Part shown: positions 8,679-18,271 of the stretch, one piece after another
Layout of the letters: every line of letters begins with the position of its first letter
Position numbering within the stretch: the stretch's first letter is position 1
Program-made: the position numbers and the translations under genes
NCBI GenBank assembly: GCA_947632745.1
Contig: CANRQH010000002.1
Coordinates: 1-36,427, forward strand
Reading direction: 5' to 3'
DNA: 36,427 nt
Source: an uncultured Clostridia bacterium
Lineage (GTDB): Bacteria; Bacillota; Clostridia; TANB77; CAG-508
The notes under the pieces: generated by a model
What the model saw: only the letters and a program-made list of their open reading frames with translations
What the model was told of the DNA's origin: nothing
Databases searched by the model: none

Positions 8679-9524
8679 ATGAAAACAATATGTATAAAGA
8701 CAAATAATAAAGATGCAATAAATTATCTACTAGAAAATTTTGAAAGTTTACAATTAGAAGATGTTTGTTTTTCATGCCATAAATTCAAGGTGTATAATAA
8801 TATATTAATTCGCTATAAAGGTAAGGATGTAAAACTTTTTTTAAGTACTGTTTCAAATATTCTCTCCAACTTAGTTTTTGATAATTTTGAAGATGATTTT
8901 ATAAAATTAATACTTAACCAAGAATATTTTTATTTTGATGCTTTTGAGAAAAAACAAATTATAGATAAAACAAATGAAATATATTTTGATGATATAGAAG
9001 CTTTAACCACAAAAGAAAGTATATTATTTAATACATTTTATAATTTTTTAAAAAACAATACAAAACTATATCTTAAAGGTTTTTTAACATTTAGGTTAAA
9101 GAGATATTTTGAAGAACTTGAAAAAACTGTTGATAGTGCAATAAATCAATATTTAATTGAAAAAGAGTATTTAGAGTTTGTTTCTCTTTTAAAACTCTAT
9201 GTTAACTCTGAAGAAAGTAAAATAGATGTGGTTCATCTTGTTTATAATAACAAGGAACCTTTATTGCTTGATAAAAATAAAAATATTATAAAAACAGATA
9301 TAAATTTATTTAATGCTAAATATCTTTCAGATATTAGTTTTTCTTCTTTAGATATGATCTTGAATACTCTTTTAAATATTTTGCCTCAAAAAATTTATGT
9401 TCATTTAATTGATGAAGAAGATGAATTTATTAATACTTTAAAGCTTATATTTGAAAAGAGAATTAGTATTTGTACAGATTGCAATATATGTTCTATATAT
9501 AAATCTCATATAAGGCAACTGTGA
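8679..9524 (+). CDS. ytxC: YtxC-like sporulation protein
   Basis: An approximately 281-aa soluble protein resembling the YtxC family, found in spore formers and of unknown mechanism. The supporting region is the central segment LYLKGFLTFRLKRYFEELEK, VDSAINQYLIEKEYLEFVSLLK, which follows the family pattern F..FRLK.Y...L...VD.A...Y...KEY.EF...L. It is followed by a beta-rich part that includes VVHLVYNN and KIYVHLID. Near the C-terminus is CTDCNIC, a possible metal site. AAAGGAG lies nine bases before ATG 8679 and only three before ATG 8673, so the inner ATG is chosen. spoVB follows 38 bp downstream, consistent with a sporulation pair. Confidence 0.7.
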   Translation: MKTICIKTNNKDAINYLLENFESLQLEDVCFSCHKFKVYNNILIRYKGKDVKLFLSTVSNILSNLVFDNFEDDFIKLILNQEYFYFDAFEKKQIIDKTNEIYFDDIEALTTKESILFNTFYNFLKNNTKLYLKGFLTFRLKRYFEELEKTVDSAINQYLIEKEYLEFVSLLKLYVNSEESKIDVVHLVYNNKEPLLLDKNKNIIKTDINLFNAKYLSDISFSSLDMILNTLLNILPQKIYVHLIDEEDEFINTLKLIFEKRISICTDCNICSIYKSHIRQL

Positions 9525-9562
9525 TTAGTTCTTTTTTTTGAAAAATTTAATATTATTGTAAC

Positions 9563-10889
9563 ATGAAAAGATTTAAAGTATTTTTACTAAACTCAATTTT
9601 AATGGTAGGAAGTTCGTTTTTCTTACAAATAATAAGACTTGTTTTTAATATTTATGTTTCTAACCAAATTTCAAGAGAAGCCTTAGGGGTTTTCCAACTT
9701 ATAATGACAACTTATATGTTTGGAATTACCTTAGCCGCTTCTCGGAATAAATATTACCGCAACTCGTATAGTCTCTGAAGAGATGGCTTTTGGAAATGAT
9801 TATGGAATTAGAAAATCAATTATAAAATGTATTTTAGTAAGTCTAATTTTTGGAACAATTGCAGGAATTTTTTTTAGTATAAATTCTAACTTTATAGTTA
9901 GCGTTTGTTTTCATGGGAAAGCTGGAAACTCCATTGTATATTTGATTTCTGTAGCACTTCCTATGATTGCAATATCAAGTAGTATTTCTGGATATTTTAC
10001 AGCTGTAAGACGAGTATATAAATCAATAATTGCAAATGTTTTTGAATATATTGCAAAAATTATTATTACAATTTTTCTACTAAAAAAATATCTTCCATCA
10101 GGAAATATTGAATATATATGTTTTGCATTAATCTTAGGAGACGTGCTTTCTGAAGTATGTTCTTTTACATATAATATATTTGTTTTAGTATTTGATTTAG
10201 ACAAACATATAGGTAAAAATAGACTTTTAAATCACAATTCGTTTTTATATAGGATTTTTAGAATACTTTTACCAGTTGCATTTACATCTTATATTCGTTC
10301 AGGGCTTTCTACATTAAAACAATTAATAATTCCATCTAGCCTAGAAAAAAATGGTATAGATTGTGATAAGGCTTTAGCCGAATATGGAACAATAACTGGT
10401 ATGGCAATGCCAATTGTTATGTTCCCTGCAACATTTCTAAATGCAGTATCTGGACTTCTTATACCCGAATTTTCTAGATACTATGTAAAAAAAGATTATC
10501 CAAAAATAAAAGAATATTCCCATAAACTCATAAAAGGTGCTTTTTTGTTTGCCTCATTTTTAACTGTAATTTTTATGATTTACGGAAATAAACTTGGTAT
10601 TTTAATATATAAAGATGCAACTGTTGGTAGTTATATAAAGCTTTTTGCCCCTCTTATTCCTTTTATGTATGTAGATATAATTGTAGATAGTATTTTAAAA
10701 GGCTTAGATGCACAAGTAAATGTGCTTTATATAAATATTATTGATTTATTAATAAGCATCAGTTTTATATTCTTCTTTGTTCCTTTATATGGAATTAAAG
10801 GATTTATTGCTTCTATCTTTATTAGTGAAATAATTAATTTTTCACTTAGCCTAAAAAAACTACTAAATTTAGAAAATGAGTGGAAATAA
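9563..10889 (+). CDS. spoVB: Stage V sporulation protein B, MOP-superfamily flippase (CGG +1 shift)
   Basis: A 441-aa polytopic protein of the MVF/Wzx-like MOP flippase superfamily, with about a dozen hydrophobic helices. SpoVB is needed for spore cortex synthesis and is thought to handle lipid-linked peptidoglycan precursors. The N-terminus (LGVFQLIMTTYMFGITLAAS) breaks at CGG. Dropping the C gives GINITATRIVSEEMAFGN, the typical SpoVB continuation (SG.....RIV.EE.A.G). Later motifs such as ISGYFTAVRR and ATFLNAVSGLLIPEFSR also fit. There is no strong ribosome-binding site, so it may be coupled to ytxC 38 bp upstream. The gene ends exactly where a palindromic element starts. Confidence 0.88.
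9743..9745 (+). other. CGG +1 recoding site, spoVB
   Basis: Reads TCT CGG A. The zero frame stops about eleven codons later. Dropping the C gives GGA ATA AAT ATT ACC, that is GINIT after LAAS. Confidence 0.85.
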
Positions 10890-11034
10890 ATATTGGTAAT
10901 ATATATTATTTTCGTTCGTCCCAACTGCGTAGAAACTGTAATAAAAATTCTCAAACCAATTGAGTTTTTATAACAGTTTCTACCTTGTCGGTCCCCACAC
11001 AAGCTCACTTCAAATAATATATATTACCAATATT
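10889..11034. repeat. Palindromic element, second type
   Basis: A 146-bp nested palindrome filling the space between convergent spoVB and rlmN. The outer arms (10889-10911 and 11012-11034) are perfect 23-bp inverted repeats. An inner stem pairs GTAGAAACTGTAATAAAAA with TTTTTATAACAGTTTCTAC with few mismatches. Unpaired blocks (TTCGTTCGTCCCAACTGC and CTTGTCGGTCCCCACACAAG) separate the stems. It is unlike the 2465 and 12116 elements. It could act as a bidirectional terminator, but its length suggests a MITE-like element or a structured RNA. Confidence 0.8.
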
Positions 11035-11045
11035 CTGTTTAAACT

Positions 11046-12074
11046 TTATTCTTGATTTAAATTCTTTCTTCTGAGTTGCCCACATGCAGCTTCAATATCA
11101 GAGCCCAACTCACGTCTAACAGTTGCTGTAATGCCATGTTCGTTTAAATAATCTCTAAATCTTAATATATTTTCATTAGAACTTTTAACATATTTACCAT
11201 TATCAATTTTATTAATAGGAATTAAATTAACATGGCAAAGCATTCCTTTAAGGAGCTTAACTAACTCTTTTGCATCTTCTAAATTATCATTATTATCTTT
11301 AGCCAAAGCATATTCAAAAGATATTCTTCTATTAGTTTTATCAATATAATCTTTACAAGCTTGAATTAGCTCCTCTATTGAATATTTGTTATTTATTGGC
11401 ATCATTTCACTTCTTTTTTCATTATTTGTTGCATGAAGTGAAATTGAAAGAGTACATTGTATATTTTCATCTGCTAGTTTGTAAATCATTGGAACTAAAC
11501 CACTTGTAGAAACACTTATATGTCTTGCACCAATATTTATTCCTTTTGGGTTGTTTATTATTTTAATTGAATTTATAACATTATCATAATTATCTAAAGG
11601 CTCCCCTATTCCCATAAAAACAACATTTGAAATTTTAATTTTCTCATCTCTTTCAACAGCCAATAACTCTTCTACAATTTCACCTGAACTAAGATTTCTT
11701 TCAAACCCAATTCCAGTTGATGCGCAAAATTTACACCCCATTTTACAACCAATTTGAGTAGATACACATAAACTGTATCCATGATGATATTTCATTAAAA
11801 CCGTTTCTATTGAGTTTCCATCTAATACATCAAATAAATATTTTATAGTTCCATCTTTTGATACTTGCTTTCTTAGTATTTTAAATATGCATAAAGAAAA
11901 ATTGTTTTTTAATTTTTCTCTTAAATCTAAAGATAGATTTGTCATATCATCAAAAGATGTTACATTATCTATGTAAATCCATTTAAATATCTGCTCTGCC
12001 CTGTATGACTTTTCTCCTAATTTTATAAGTTCTTGCTTTAAATCTTCTATATTATAATCTTTTATATTTTTCAA
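11046..12074 (-). CDS. rlmN: 23S rRNA (A2503-C2)/tRNA (A37-C2) methyltransferase RlmN
   Basis: Radical-SAM methyltransferase that methylates C2 of A2503 in 23S rRNA and of A37 in some tRNAs. The 342-aa protein has the N-terminal domain (LGEKSYRAEQIFKWIY), the radical-SAM cluster motif CKMGCKFC, VFMGIGEPLDNYDNV, HISVSTSGLVP, LSISLHA, and the C-terminal catalytic cysteine (GSDIEAACGQL). Start is TTG at 12074-12072, with AAAGGTG upstream and no nearby in-frame ATG. It contains no in-frame CGG and needs no recoding. Because RlmN affects decoding fidelity at the ribosome, its presence is worth noting next to the proposed CGG shift, but I infer no link. Confidence 0.96.
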   Translation of the reverse strand: MKNIKDYNIEDLKQELIKLGEKSYRAEQIFKWIYIDNVTSFDDMTNLSLDLREKLKNNFSLCIFKILRKQVSKDGTIKYLFDVLDGNSIETVLMKYHHGYSLCVSTQIGCKMGCKFCASTGIGFERNLSSGEIVEELLAVERDEKIKISNVVFMGIGEPLDNYDNVINSIKIINNPKGINIGARHISVSTSGLVPMIYKLADENIQCTLSISLHATNNEKRSEMMPINNKYSIEELIQACKDYIDKTNRRISFEYALAKDNNDNLEDAKELVKLLKGMLCHVNLIPINKIDNGKYVKSSNENILRFRDYLNEHGITATVRRELGSDIEAACGQLRRKNLNQE

Positions 12075-12115
12075 TTCAGTTTCACCTTTCTTCTAAATTT
12101 ACAACATTTACAACC

Positions 12116-12303
12116 TACAAGTTCAAAATTAATAAAATTTGAATAAAAAGCGTTGGAGTGCTTTGAAGCTAGAAATTCTTATAATTTTTTATGGAAAGAG
12201 TTCACGGTAACCGTGGAAGGGTGCCATAAAAAATAATTAGAATTTCTGCGAAAAAGTAAAGGACAAAACTTTTTATGAAAATTTTATTAATTTTGAACTT
12301 GTA
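12116..12303. repeat. Nested palindromic repeat element, copy 2
   Basis: A 188-bp element in the rlmN upstream gap, inverted relative to the copy at 2465-2658. Outer arms 12116-12150 and 12269-12303 (35 nt) pair with about two mismatches. An inner stem spans about 12171-12194 with 12223-12246, and the apical stem is CACG/CGTG. Shared with copy 1: GGAGTGCTTT, AGCTAGAAATT, GGAAAGAGTTCACG, CCGTGGAAGGGTGCCA, AATTTCTGC and AAAGGACAAA. The arms differ from copy 1 in sequence yet remain self-complementary, so structure rather than sequence is conserved there. Apart from this element and a promoter at 12353-12381, I see nothing in 12075-12414. Confidence 0.85.
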
Positions 12304-12352
12304 AACTGTAACCATTGATTAAATTATATTACAAATAGCTTTAAAAATCAAC

Positions 12353-12381
12353 TTGACATATTAGTTAAAAAAATATATATT
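12353..12381 (+). promoter_or_regulatory. Sigma-A-type promoter
   Basis: TTGACA (12353-12358), 17-bp spacer, TATATT (12376-12381), about 30 bp before the ATG of the bactofilin-like gene. AAAGGAGG follows, so this promoter probably drives that gene and the PBP gene. Confidence 0.75.
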
Positions 12382-12414
12382 AGAAGAAATTAATTTTAAA
12401 GGAGGAAAAATTTT

Positions 12415-13623
12415 ATGAAAAAAACATTAAAAAAATTTTTAATTATTTTAATTTCATCTTTAGTTATGCTAAATATTAGCTTTTCATGTTATGCTGTAAA
12501 TGAAACTGTACAAGTAGACGAAAATATGGTTGATTCATATTTTGATGGTACAAACAATGAAATAGAGGGAATATCACTAGATGCAAATACAATTATTGAT
12601 AATTCCAATACTACAATAGAGGATGAAATTCATGATGACAACTTTTACGACAATAAAAGTCAATTTACTTTATCATCAAACGATGTAAATATTTCTGAGG
12701 GCTTATTAGGAGATATATTTATTATATCATCTGGTACAGTCACAATTGATTCATATGTATCTGGAAATGTTTTTGTTTGTGCTAAAAATGTTGAAGTAAC
12801 AAATAATGCAAATATAGGAGCAACTCTATTTTGCGCATCTGATACTTTAAGCATTGATGGTAATATTAACGGAAGTGTATATGCTGTCAGTCAAAGCTTA
12901 AATTTAAAAGAAAGTACATATATAATTTGTGATTTATTTGTAGCATCTGATACTACAACTTTTGCCGGATATATTGGAAGAAATGTACATATCTCTTGTT
13001 CTAATATAGAATTTTCAGAAAATACCAACATTAATGGTAACTTCAACTACTCATCTAATAATGAAATTAATATACCTGAAAAAGTTGTTAAAGGTAAAGT
13101 AAATTATACAAAATATGAAGATGAAGATAATACAATATCAATAAGTCAATACATATATAGCTTTATATCTTTTATTGTTGTAGCAATTATTTTATATGTA
13201 ATATTTAGATTACTAAAAGCAAGATTTATAGATGAATCTAAAGAAAATTTTGTTAGTAATTTACCTAAATACATTTTATTTGGTATTTTAGGATTAATTG
13301 TCCCACCTATTGCTTTTGTAATTTTATTAATGCTTAATGTAACAATAAGTCTAGCATTTATGCTACTTGCCCTTTACCTTGTATTTATGATGATTTCATC
13401 TAGTGTTGCAATTATTGCACTTTCACAATTAGTAGTAGAGAAACTTAAAGACAAAATAAAATTAAATGATACAGCAAAATTAATTATAACAATTATTATT
13501 TTAAGTATTATTTATAAATTATTACAATTAGTTCCAATTTTTGGCTTTATTGTAACATTAATAATTGTTGTTATAGGACTTGGAATTTTTATAAAAAATA
13601 TACTACCTGAAAAAAATAATTAA
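12415..13623 (+). CDS. Secreted/membrane protein with bactofilin-like polymer-forming domain
   Basis: A 402-aa protein. Residues 1-28 form a signal peptide or first membrane helix (KKFLIILISSLVMLNISFSC). After an acidic linker, residues of about 85-225 repeat short beta units such as GDIFIISSGTVTIDSYVSGN, LSIDGNINGSVYAVSQSL and YIGRNVHISCSNIEF. These resemble the right-handed beta-helix of bactofilins and polymer-forming cytoskeletal proteins. The C-terminal part has four hydrophobic helices (about 245-265, 285-307, 310-340, 360-395). The strong AAAGGAGG site and the promoter upstream support the start. The class A PBP gene follows 23 bp downstream, suggesting a role in envelope shape or wall synthesis; that is inference. 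Confidence 0.75.
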   Translation: MKKTLKKFLIILISSLVMLNISFSCYAVNETVQVDENMVDSYFDGTNNEIEGISLDANTIIDNSNTTIEDEIHDDNFYDNKSQFTLSSNDVNISEGLLGDIFIISSGTVTIDSYVSGNVFVCAKNVEVTNNANIGATLFCASDTLSIDGNINGSVYAVSQSLNLKESTYIICDLFVASDTTTFAGYIGRNVHISCSNIEFSENTNINGNFNYSSNNEINIPEKVVKGKVNYTKYEDEDNTISISQYIYSFISFIVVAIILYVIFRLLKARFIDESKENFVSNLPKYILFGILGLIVPPIAFVILLMLNVTISLAFMLLALYLVFMMISSSVAIIALSQLVVEKLKDKIKLNDTAKLIITIIILSIIYKLLQLVPIFGFIVTLIIVVIGLGIFIKNILPEKNN

Positions 13624-13646
13624 TTTATAAAGAAAGGTACTTTTTA

Positions 13647-16044
13647 ATGAAACATAAAAAGGACAATAATGCAAAGAAAAATAATAAAAATACACAAAAA
13701 AAATCAATAAAAATTTTTTTTATAAAATTATTTATTTCGATTTTCATAATAGGATTAATTGTTGGAACGTGCTTATTAAGCTTTAAACTTTATACATTTC
13801 AAGCTTTAGCTAAAGAAATGTTTAACAATAGCCCATCTACCGTATATGATGCAAATAAAAAGACAATTGCTCAAATTGGAGCTGAAAGAAATCGTGAAAA
13901 TGTTGAAATTTCTGAGGTTCCAGAGCAATTAATAAATGCCTATGTTTCCATAGAAGATCAACGCTTCTATTCTCATCATGGAGTAGATATAAAAAGAACC
14001 CTTGGTGCCATTCTTTCTTACATAAGAAAGTTTGGTTCGGCTTCTTTTGGCGGAAGTACAATTACCCAACAATTAGTAAAAAATATAACTGGAGATGACT
14101 CAAATTCTGTTTCAAGAAAAGTTAAAGAGTGGTTTTATGCATGGACTTTAGAAGCTACCTTTTCTAAAGATGAAATTTTAGAAGCATATTTAAACATTAT
14201 TTATACAGGGCCTAATATTTATGGCGTTAAAGAAGCGGCACGATATTATTTTAATAAAGATTTAAATGAATTAAGCTTAGCTGAATGCAGCTATATTGCA
14301 GGAATAAACAATAGTCCAAATTCATATAACCCATTTTCAGATAAAGACAGAACCGAGAAAATTACAACAAGATGTAAATCAGTTTTAAATAAAATGTTAG
14401 AACTAAAATATATTTCAGAAGATGAGTATGAATTAGCACTTCAAGAAGTATTTAATTTAAAATTTAGCAAAGGTGAAATTAACAATAATTCATCTGTATA
14501 TTCTTATCACACAGATGCGCTTATAAATGAAGTAATCTCTGACCTATCTCAAAGAAAATATATATCAAAAGATTTTGCAGAAAACTTTTTGTATTTATCA
14601 GGATCAAATATATATAGTACAGAAAATATAGAAATTCAAGATAAGGTTGAAAAAGAAACCAAAGAAAGCAAATATATTATAAAATCATCAAATGGTACAG
14701 ATACATCTCAAGCTGCTGTAGTAATAATAGACCAATCTTCAGGATATGTTGTAGCATGTTCTCGGTGGCTTGGGAGAAAAGAAAACATCAAGAGCTTTTA
14801 ACAGAGCAACTCAAATGAAACGTCAAACAGGCTCAAGTATGAAGCCATTAGCAGTTTTAGCTCCTGCAATTTCTGAAAAGCTTATAACAAATGTAACAGT
14901 TTTTGCAGATACTCCAACTACTTTTACAGATTACAATGGAGAGCTCTACTCCCCTACAAATTATGATGGATATAAAGGTTCAATTACATTAAGACAAGCT
15001 GTTGAATCTTCTCAAAATATACCATTTGTACAAATTATGGAAAATTTAACACCTCAAACTTCTATAAAATATTTAAAGAAAATGGGAATAACTACTCTAA
15101 ATGAAAAAGATGTAAATTTGTCACTATCTCTTGGAGGTCTTGATGAAGGAATTTCCCCACTAGAATTTGCCGGTGGATATGCTACAATTGCAAATGACGG
15201 AATATATATAGAACCTACTTTTTATACAAAAATAGATACTTTGTCTAATAAAACAATACTAAAATCTAGGCAACAGAAAAGACGAGTTATTTCTAAAGAT
15301 GTAGCATGTATTTTAAAACAACTCTTAACAGAGCCTGTAATTGGTTCAAACGGTACTGCAACATATTGTAATATATCTGGAATGGATGTTGCTGCCAAAA
15401 CTGGAACAACTAATGATAATTATGATAAATGGTTATGTGGTTTTACACCTTACTATACAGCCGTTTGTTGGTATGGTTTTGATATGAATGAAACAATAAA
15501 TTACAATCATCAAAATCCGGCAGGACTTATGTGGTCATCTATTATGAAAAATATACATTCAAATTTACCAAAAGCTAAATTTGAAATGTCAAAAGGAGTT
15601 GTAACAGAAACTATTTGTAGAGATTCTGGAAAAGTTGCAAATTCAAGCTGTCCAAATACCTTTACAGAATATTTCTTAAAAGGAACTGTTCCAGAAAATT
15701 GTACTCAGCATTCTGGAAGTAATTTAAATAATAAATCTAACAATAAACAAACAAACTCAAATAAAAAGACTAACACTGAAACAACTAACACAAATACTCA
15801 AAATAATAGTACAGTAAATGAAAATGATGTATCCCCTACTACTAGTCAAAACAATATTACAAATTCTACAATCCAAAATACAACTACAAACACATCAAAT
15901 ACTGTAACAAATACAACCACAAACACTACAAATAATACAAATTCTTCAAACAATACAAATACTAGTCCTTCAAATACATCTGTTACAAATTCTACAACTC
16001 AAAATAATACATCTAATAATACATCAAATGAAAGTTCTAATTAA
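13647..16044 (+). CDS. Class A penicillin-binding protein, transglycosylase/transpeptidase (CGG +1 shift)
   Basis: A 798-aa bifunctional peptidoglycan synthase: cytoplasmic lysine-rich start, one membrane helix (about residues 24-47), GT51 domain (EDQRFYSHHGVDIKR, GGSTITQQLVKN, KEAARYYFNKDLNELSLAE), then the transpeptidase domain (SSMK at RQTGSSMKPLAV, the SQN of ESSQNIPF, KTGT at AAKTGTTND). The zero frame breaks at VVACSRWLG. Dropping the C of CGG gives VVACSGGLGEKKTSRAFNRA, a normal pre-SxxK segment. Unshifted, the product would lose the whole transpeptidase. The last 110 or so residues are a Thr/Asn/Ser-rich tail of low complexity. The gene follows the bactofilin-like gene and ends at a clear terminator. 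Confidence 0.92.
14763..14765 (+). other. CGG +1 recoding site, class A PBP
   Basis: Reads TCT CGG T. The zero frame continues twelve codons and stops. Dropping the C gives GGT GGC TTG GGA, that is GGLG after VVACS. The site separates the glycosyltransferase domain from the transpeptidase domain. Confidence 0.86.
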
Positions 16045-16057
16045 TATATAAAGTCTT

Positions 16058-16096
16058 AACCCTTTAAGTTGAAAAATAATTTAAAGGGTTTTTTAT
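16058..16096 (+). terminator. Intrinsic terminator of the bactofilin-like/PBP unit
   Basis: Stem AACCCTTTAA (16058-16067) / TTAAAGGGTT (16081-16090), followed by TTTTATAT. Confidence 0.88.
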
Positions 16097-16102
16097 ATAT
16101 GC

Positions 16103-16132
16103 ATTTACATTTTATGTAAATTGTGTTATAAT
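16103..16132 (+). promoter_or_regulatory. purC promoter with palindromic operator over the -35
   Basis: TTTACA (16104-16109), 17-bp spacer, TATAAT (16127-16132). The inverted repeat ATTTACA-N5-TGTAAAT (16103-16121) overlaps the -35 and could be a repressor site. The leader from about 16138 to the purC ATG is about 90 bases; I do not recognise a riboswitch in it. Confidence 0.7.
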
Positions 16133-16228
16133 AGGTACATACTTTATGCTATATAGCGGAAGCACTAAAATGTACTCTTCTCGCTAAAGAAGTGTAGAGC
16201 AAATACTATGAAAGGTGGTTACAAAGCC

Positions 16229-17083
16229 ATGAAAAAGTTAGCTTCAGGGAAAGTTCGGGACATTTATGATCTCGAAGACGGCAGACTTGTCATAGTAACA
16301 ACAGACAGAATTTCTGCGTTTGATGTTATTATGAACGACACCATCTTAGGCAAAGGACAGGTGTTAAACAAGATGTCAAAGTTTTGGTTTGATTTCACAA
16401 AAGATGTGGTACCAAATCATATGATTTCAATTCAAAATCAAGACATGCCGGAAAAGTTTCACGATGATGAATACCAAGATCGCTGTATGCTAGTAAAGAA
16501 GCTCTTTATGTTACCTGTTGAATGCATCGTACGGGGTTATATTACAGGTTCTGGTTTTGAAAGCTACAAAAAAACTGGCTCTGTTTGTGGTATTAAATTA
16601 CCTGAAGGGTTAGTAGAAGCTGATGAATTGCCTGAACCTATCTATACTCCTACAACTAAAGCTGCTATAGGTTTTCACGACAAACATATTACATTTGAAG
16701 ACACAGTGTGTATGTTTGGTTCAAAGCTCGCACAAGAGCTAAAAGAAGCGAGTATCGAATTATACACTATGTGTTCTGCCTATGCTAAAGAACATGGTGT
16801 TATAATTGCTGATACAAAATTCGAATTTGGTTTAGATGAATGGGGTAATCTCGTAGTTGCCGACGAAATGCTTACACCAGACAGTAGCCGTTTTTGGGAT
16901 GCTGCAAGTTACATCCCTGGTCATTCTCCCAAAAGCTTTGATAAGCAATATTTAAGAGATTGGCTTAAGGCGGTACATTTCGATAAGGTTTCTCCACCAC
17001 CCCAACTTCCAACCAGTATCAAGCACATCACCGCAATTAAATATCAGACAATTTTTAAGATGTTGACTGGATTTGATTGTTAG
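16229..17083 (+). CDS. purC: SAICAR synthetase (phosphoribosylaminoimidazole-succinocarboxamide synthase)
   Basis: Joins aspartate to CAIR in purine synthesis. The roughly 284-aa protein belongs to the longer PurC form. Motifs: SGKVRDIYDLEDG, TDRISAFDV, VECIVRGYITGSGF, DTKFEFGLD and DEMLTPDSSRFW. ATG 16229 is preferred because AAAGGTGG precedes it by about ten bases; ATG 16208 has no such site. Composition and codons differ from the neighbours (CGC, CGG, CTC and GGC occur more freely). Two CGG codons (16256-16258 and 16532-16534) must be read in frame as Arg, in GKVRDIY and IVRGYI, unlike the twelve shift sites. With its own promoter and GC-rich terminator this looks like a recently acquired cassette. 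purA and purB lie elsewhere in the window. Confidence 0.93.
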   Translation: MKKLASGKVRDIYDLEDGRLVIVTTDRISAFDVIMNDTILGKGQVLNKMSKFWFDFTKDVVPNHMISIQNQDMPEKFHDDEYQDRCMLVKKLFMLPVECIVRGYITGSGFESYKKTGSVCGIKLPEGLVEADELPEPIYTPTTKAAIGFHDKHITFEDTVCMFGSKLAQELKEASIELYTMCSAYAKEHGVIIADTKFEFGLDEWGNLVVADEMLTPDSSRFWDAASYIPGHSPKSFDKQYLRDWLKAVHFDKVSPPPQLPTSIKHITAIKYQTIFKMLTGFDC

Positions 17084-17097
17084 TATTTGTATGAATT

Positions 17098-17140
17098 CCC
17101 CCTTGCCACATTTTTTTGTGGCAAGGGGGGATTGATTTTT
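17098..17140 (+). terminator. GC-rich terminator after purC
   Basis: Perfect 13-bp stem CCCCCTTGCCACA (17098-17110) / TGTGGCAAGGGGG (17117-17129), then GATTGATTTTTT. It is much more GC-rich than other hairpins in the window, fitting an imported purC unit. Confidence 0.85.
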
Positions 17141-17190
17141 TATCATATTTATTATTTATCAATCATAAAAATATAATTAGAGGTGTGCAA

Positions 17191-18244
17191 ATGAAAAAGA
17201 TTTATATGTTTGTTTTTAAATTAAAACGCAATGTCATTTCTCTTATATTTTTAATATTAATTATATGCTTAATACTTTTTTCATCAAGCAACATAAATGC
17301 TGCAAAATCTGGCTTAAAGTTGTGGGCAAATTCAGTTGTGCCTTCTCTTCTTCCCTTTTTTATTGCAACAGAATTACTTTCCAAAACAAATGTGCCTAAA
17401 CTTTTTGGAAAAATGTTTAAAAAAATAATGAAACCTTTATTTAATGTTTCTGGAGAAGGAAGTTTTGCATTAATTATGGGACTAATTAGTCGGATATCCT
17501 GTTGGTGCAAAAATTGCTGTAAATTTAAGAAACAACCATATTTGTTCTAAAGCAGAATGTGAAAGATTAATTAGTTTTACAAATAACTCTGGACCTCTTT
17601 TTATTGTTGGAACTTGTGGAATTACTTTATTTGGCAATTCTGTAATTGGACTTTTACTTTTAATTACACATATTTTGGGATGTATAAGTGTTGGCATATT
17701 ATTTAGATTTTGGAAGAAATCTTCTACTGAAGAAATTATATATCCTGCCTCAAAATCTGAAAACAAATTGCAAAATGTAACTATTTCAAGTTTAGGAGAA
17801 CAATTAGGAGAAAGTATATCATCTTCTATTTCTACTATACTCATGATTGGTGGATTTATTGTACTTTTTTCTGTTATAATTTCTATATTAAATGCTTCTC
17901 ACATAACAGATATAATTTCTTTAACTTTTGAACCAATTTGCAATTTTCTTAAAGTTCCAAAAGAAATTTCTAGCTCTTTGTTTACAGGTATTTTAGAAAT
18001 TACAAATGGAATAAGTATGATTTCTAAAATTCCTTTAAAAAATATTTCTGTAAACATTATTATTACTGCTTTTCTTCTTGGCCTTGGTGGTATTTCTATT
18101 TTGTTCCAAGTTTTTAGTGTTGTTTCAAAATCAGATTTATCTATAAAGCCATACATTATAGGAAAATTATTACATGGTGTATTTTCTGCATTTTATACAT
18201 TTTTACTAATTCAAGCTTTTCCTATATTTAATTTTAATTTATAA
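17191..18244 (+). CDS. ylbJ: Sporulation integral membrane protein YlbJ (CGG +1 shift)
   Basis: A 350-aa polytopic membrane protein of the YlbJ family (nucleoside-recognition/Gate domain), needed in some Bacilli for spore envelope formation. N-terminal features: a hydrophobic helix at about residues 15-33, then WANSVVPSLLPFFIATELL, the usual YlbJ signature. The zero frame breaks at IMGLISRISCW. Dropping the C of CGG gives IMGLISGYPVGAKIAVNL, exactly the family motif, followed by ERLISFTNNSGPLFIVGTCG. A second Gate-like half contains LFTGILEITNGISMIS. Start ATG 17191 follows AGAGGTG. Cotranscribed with the small ORF 27 bp downstream. Confidence 0.9.
17491..17493 (+). other. CGG +1 recoding site, ylbJ
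   Basis: Reads AGT CGG A. Dropping the C gives GGA TAT CCT GTT GGT GCA, that is GYPVGA after LIS, an almost invariant YlbJ motif. Confidence 0.9.
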
Positions 18245-18271
18245 AATTTTTAAATAGAAAGGAAGATGTAT

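Noticed and set aside
2465..12303. CRISPR array
   Set aside because: The repeats are two palindromic copies 10 kb apart, not short direct repeats with regular spacers. The MORN region is a coding tandem repeat.
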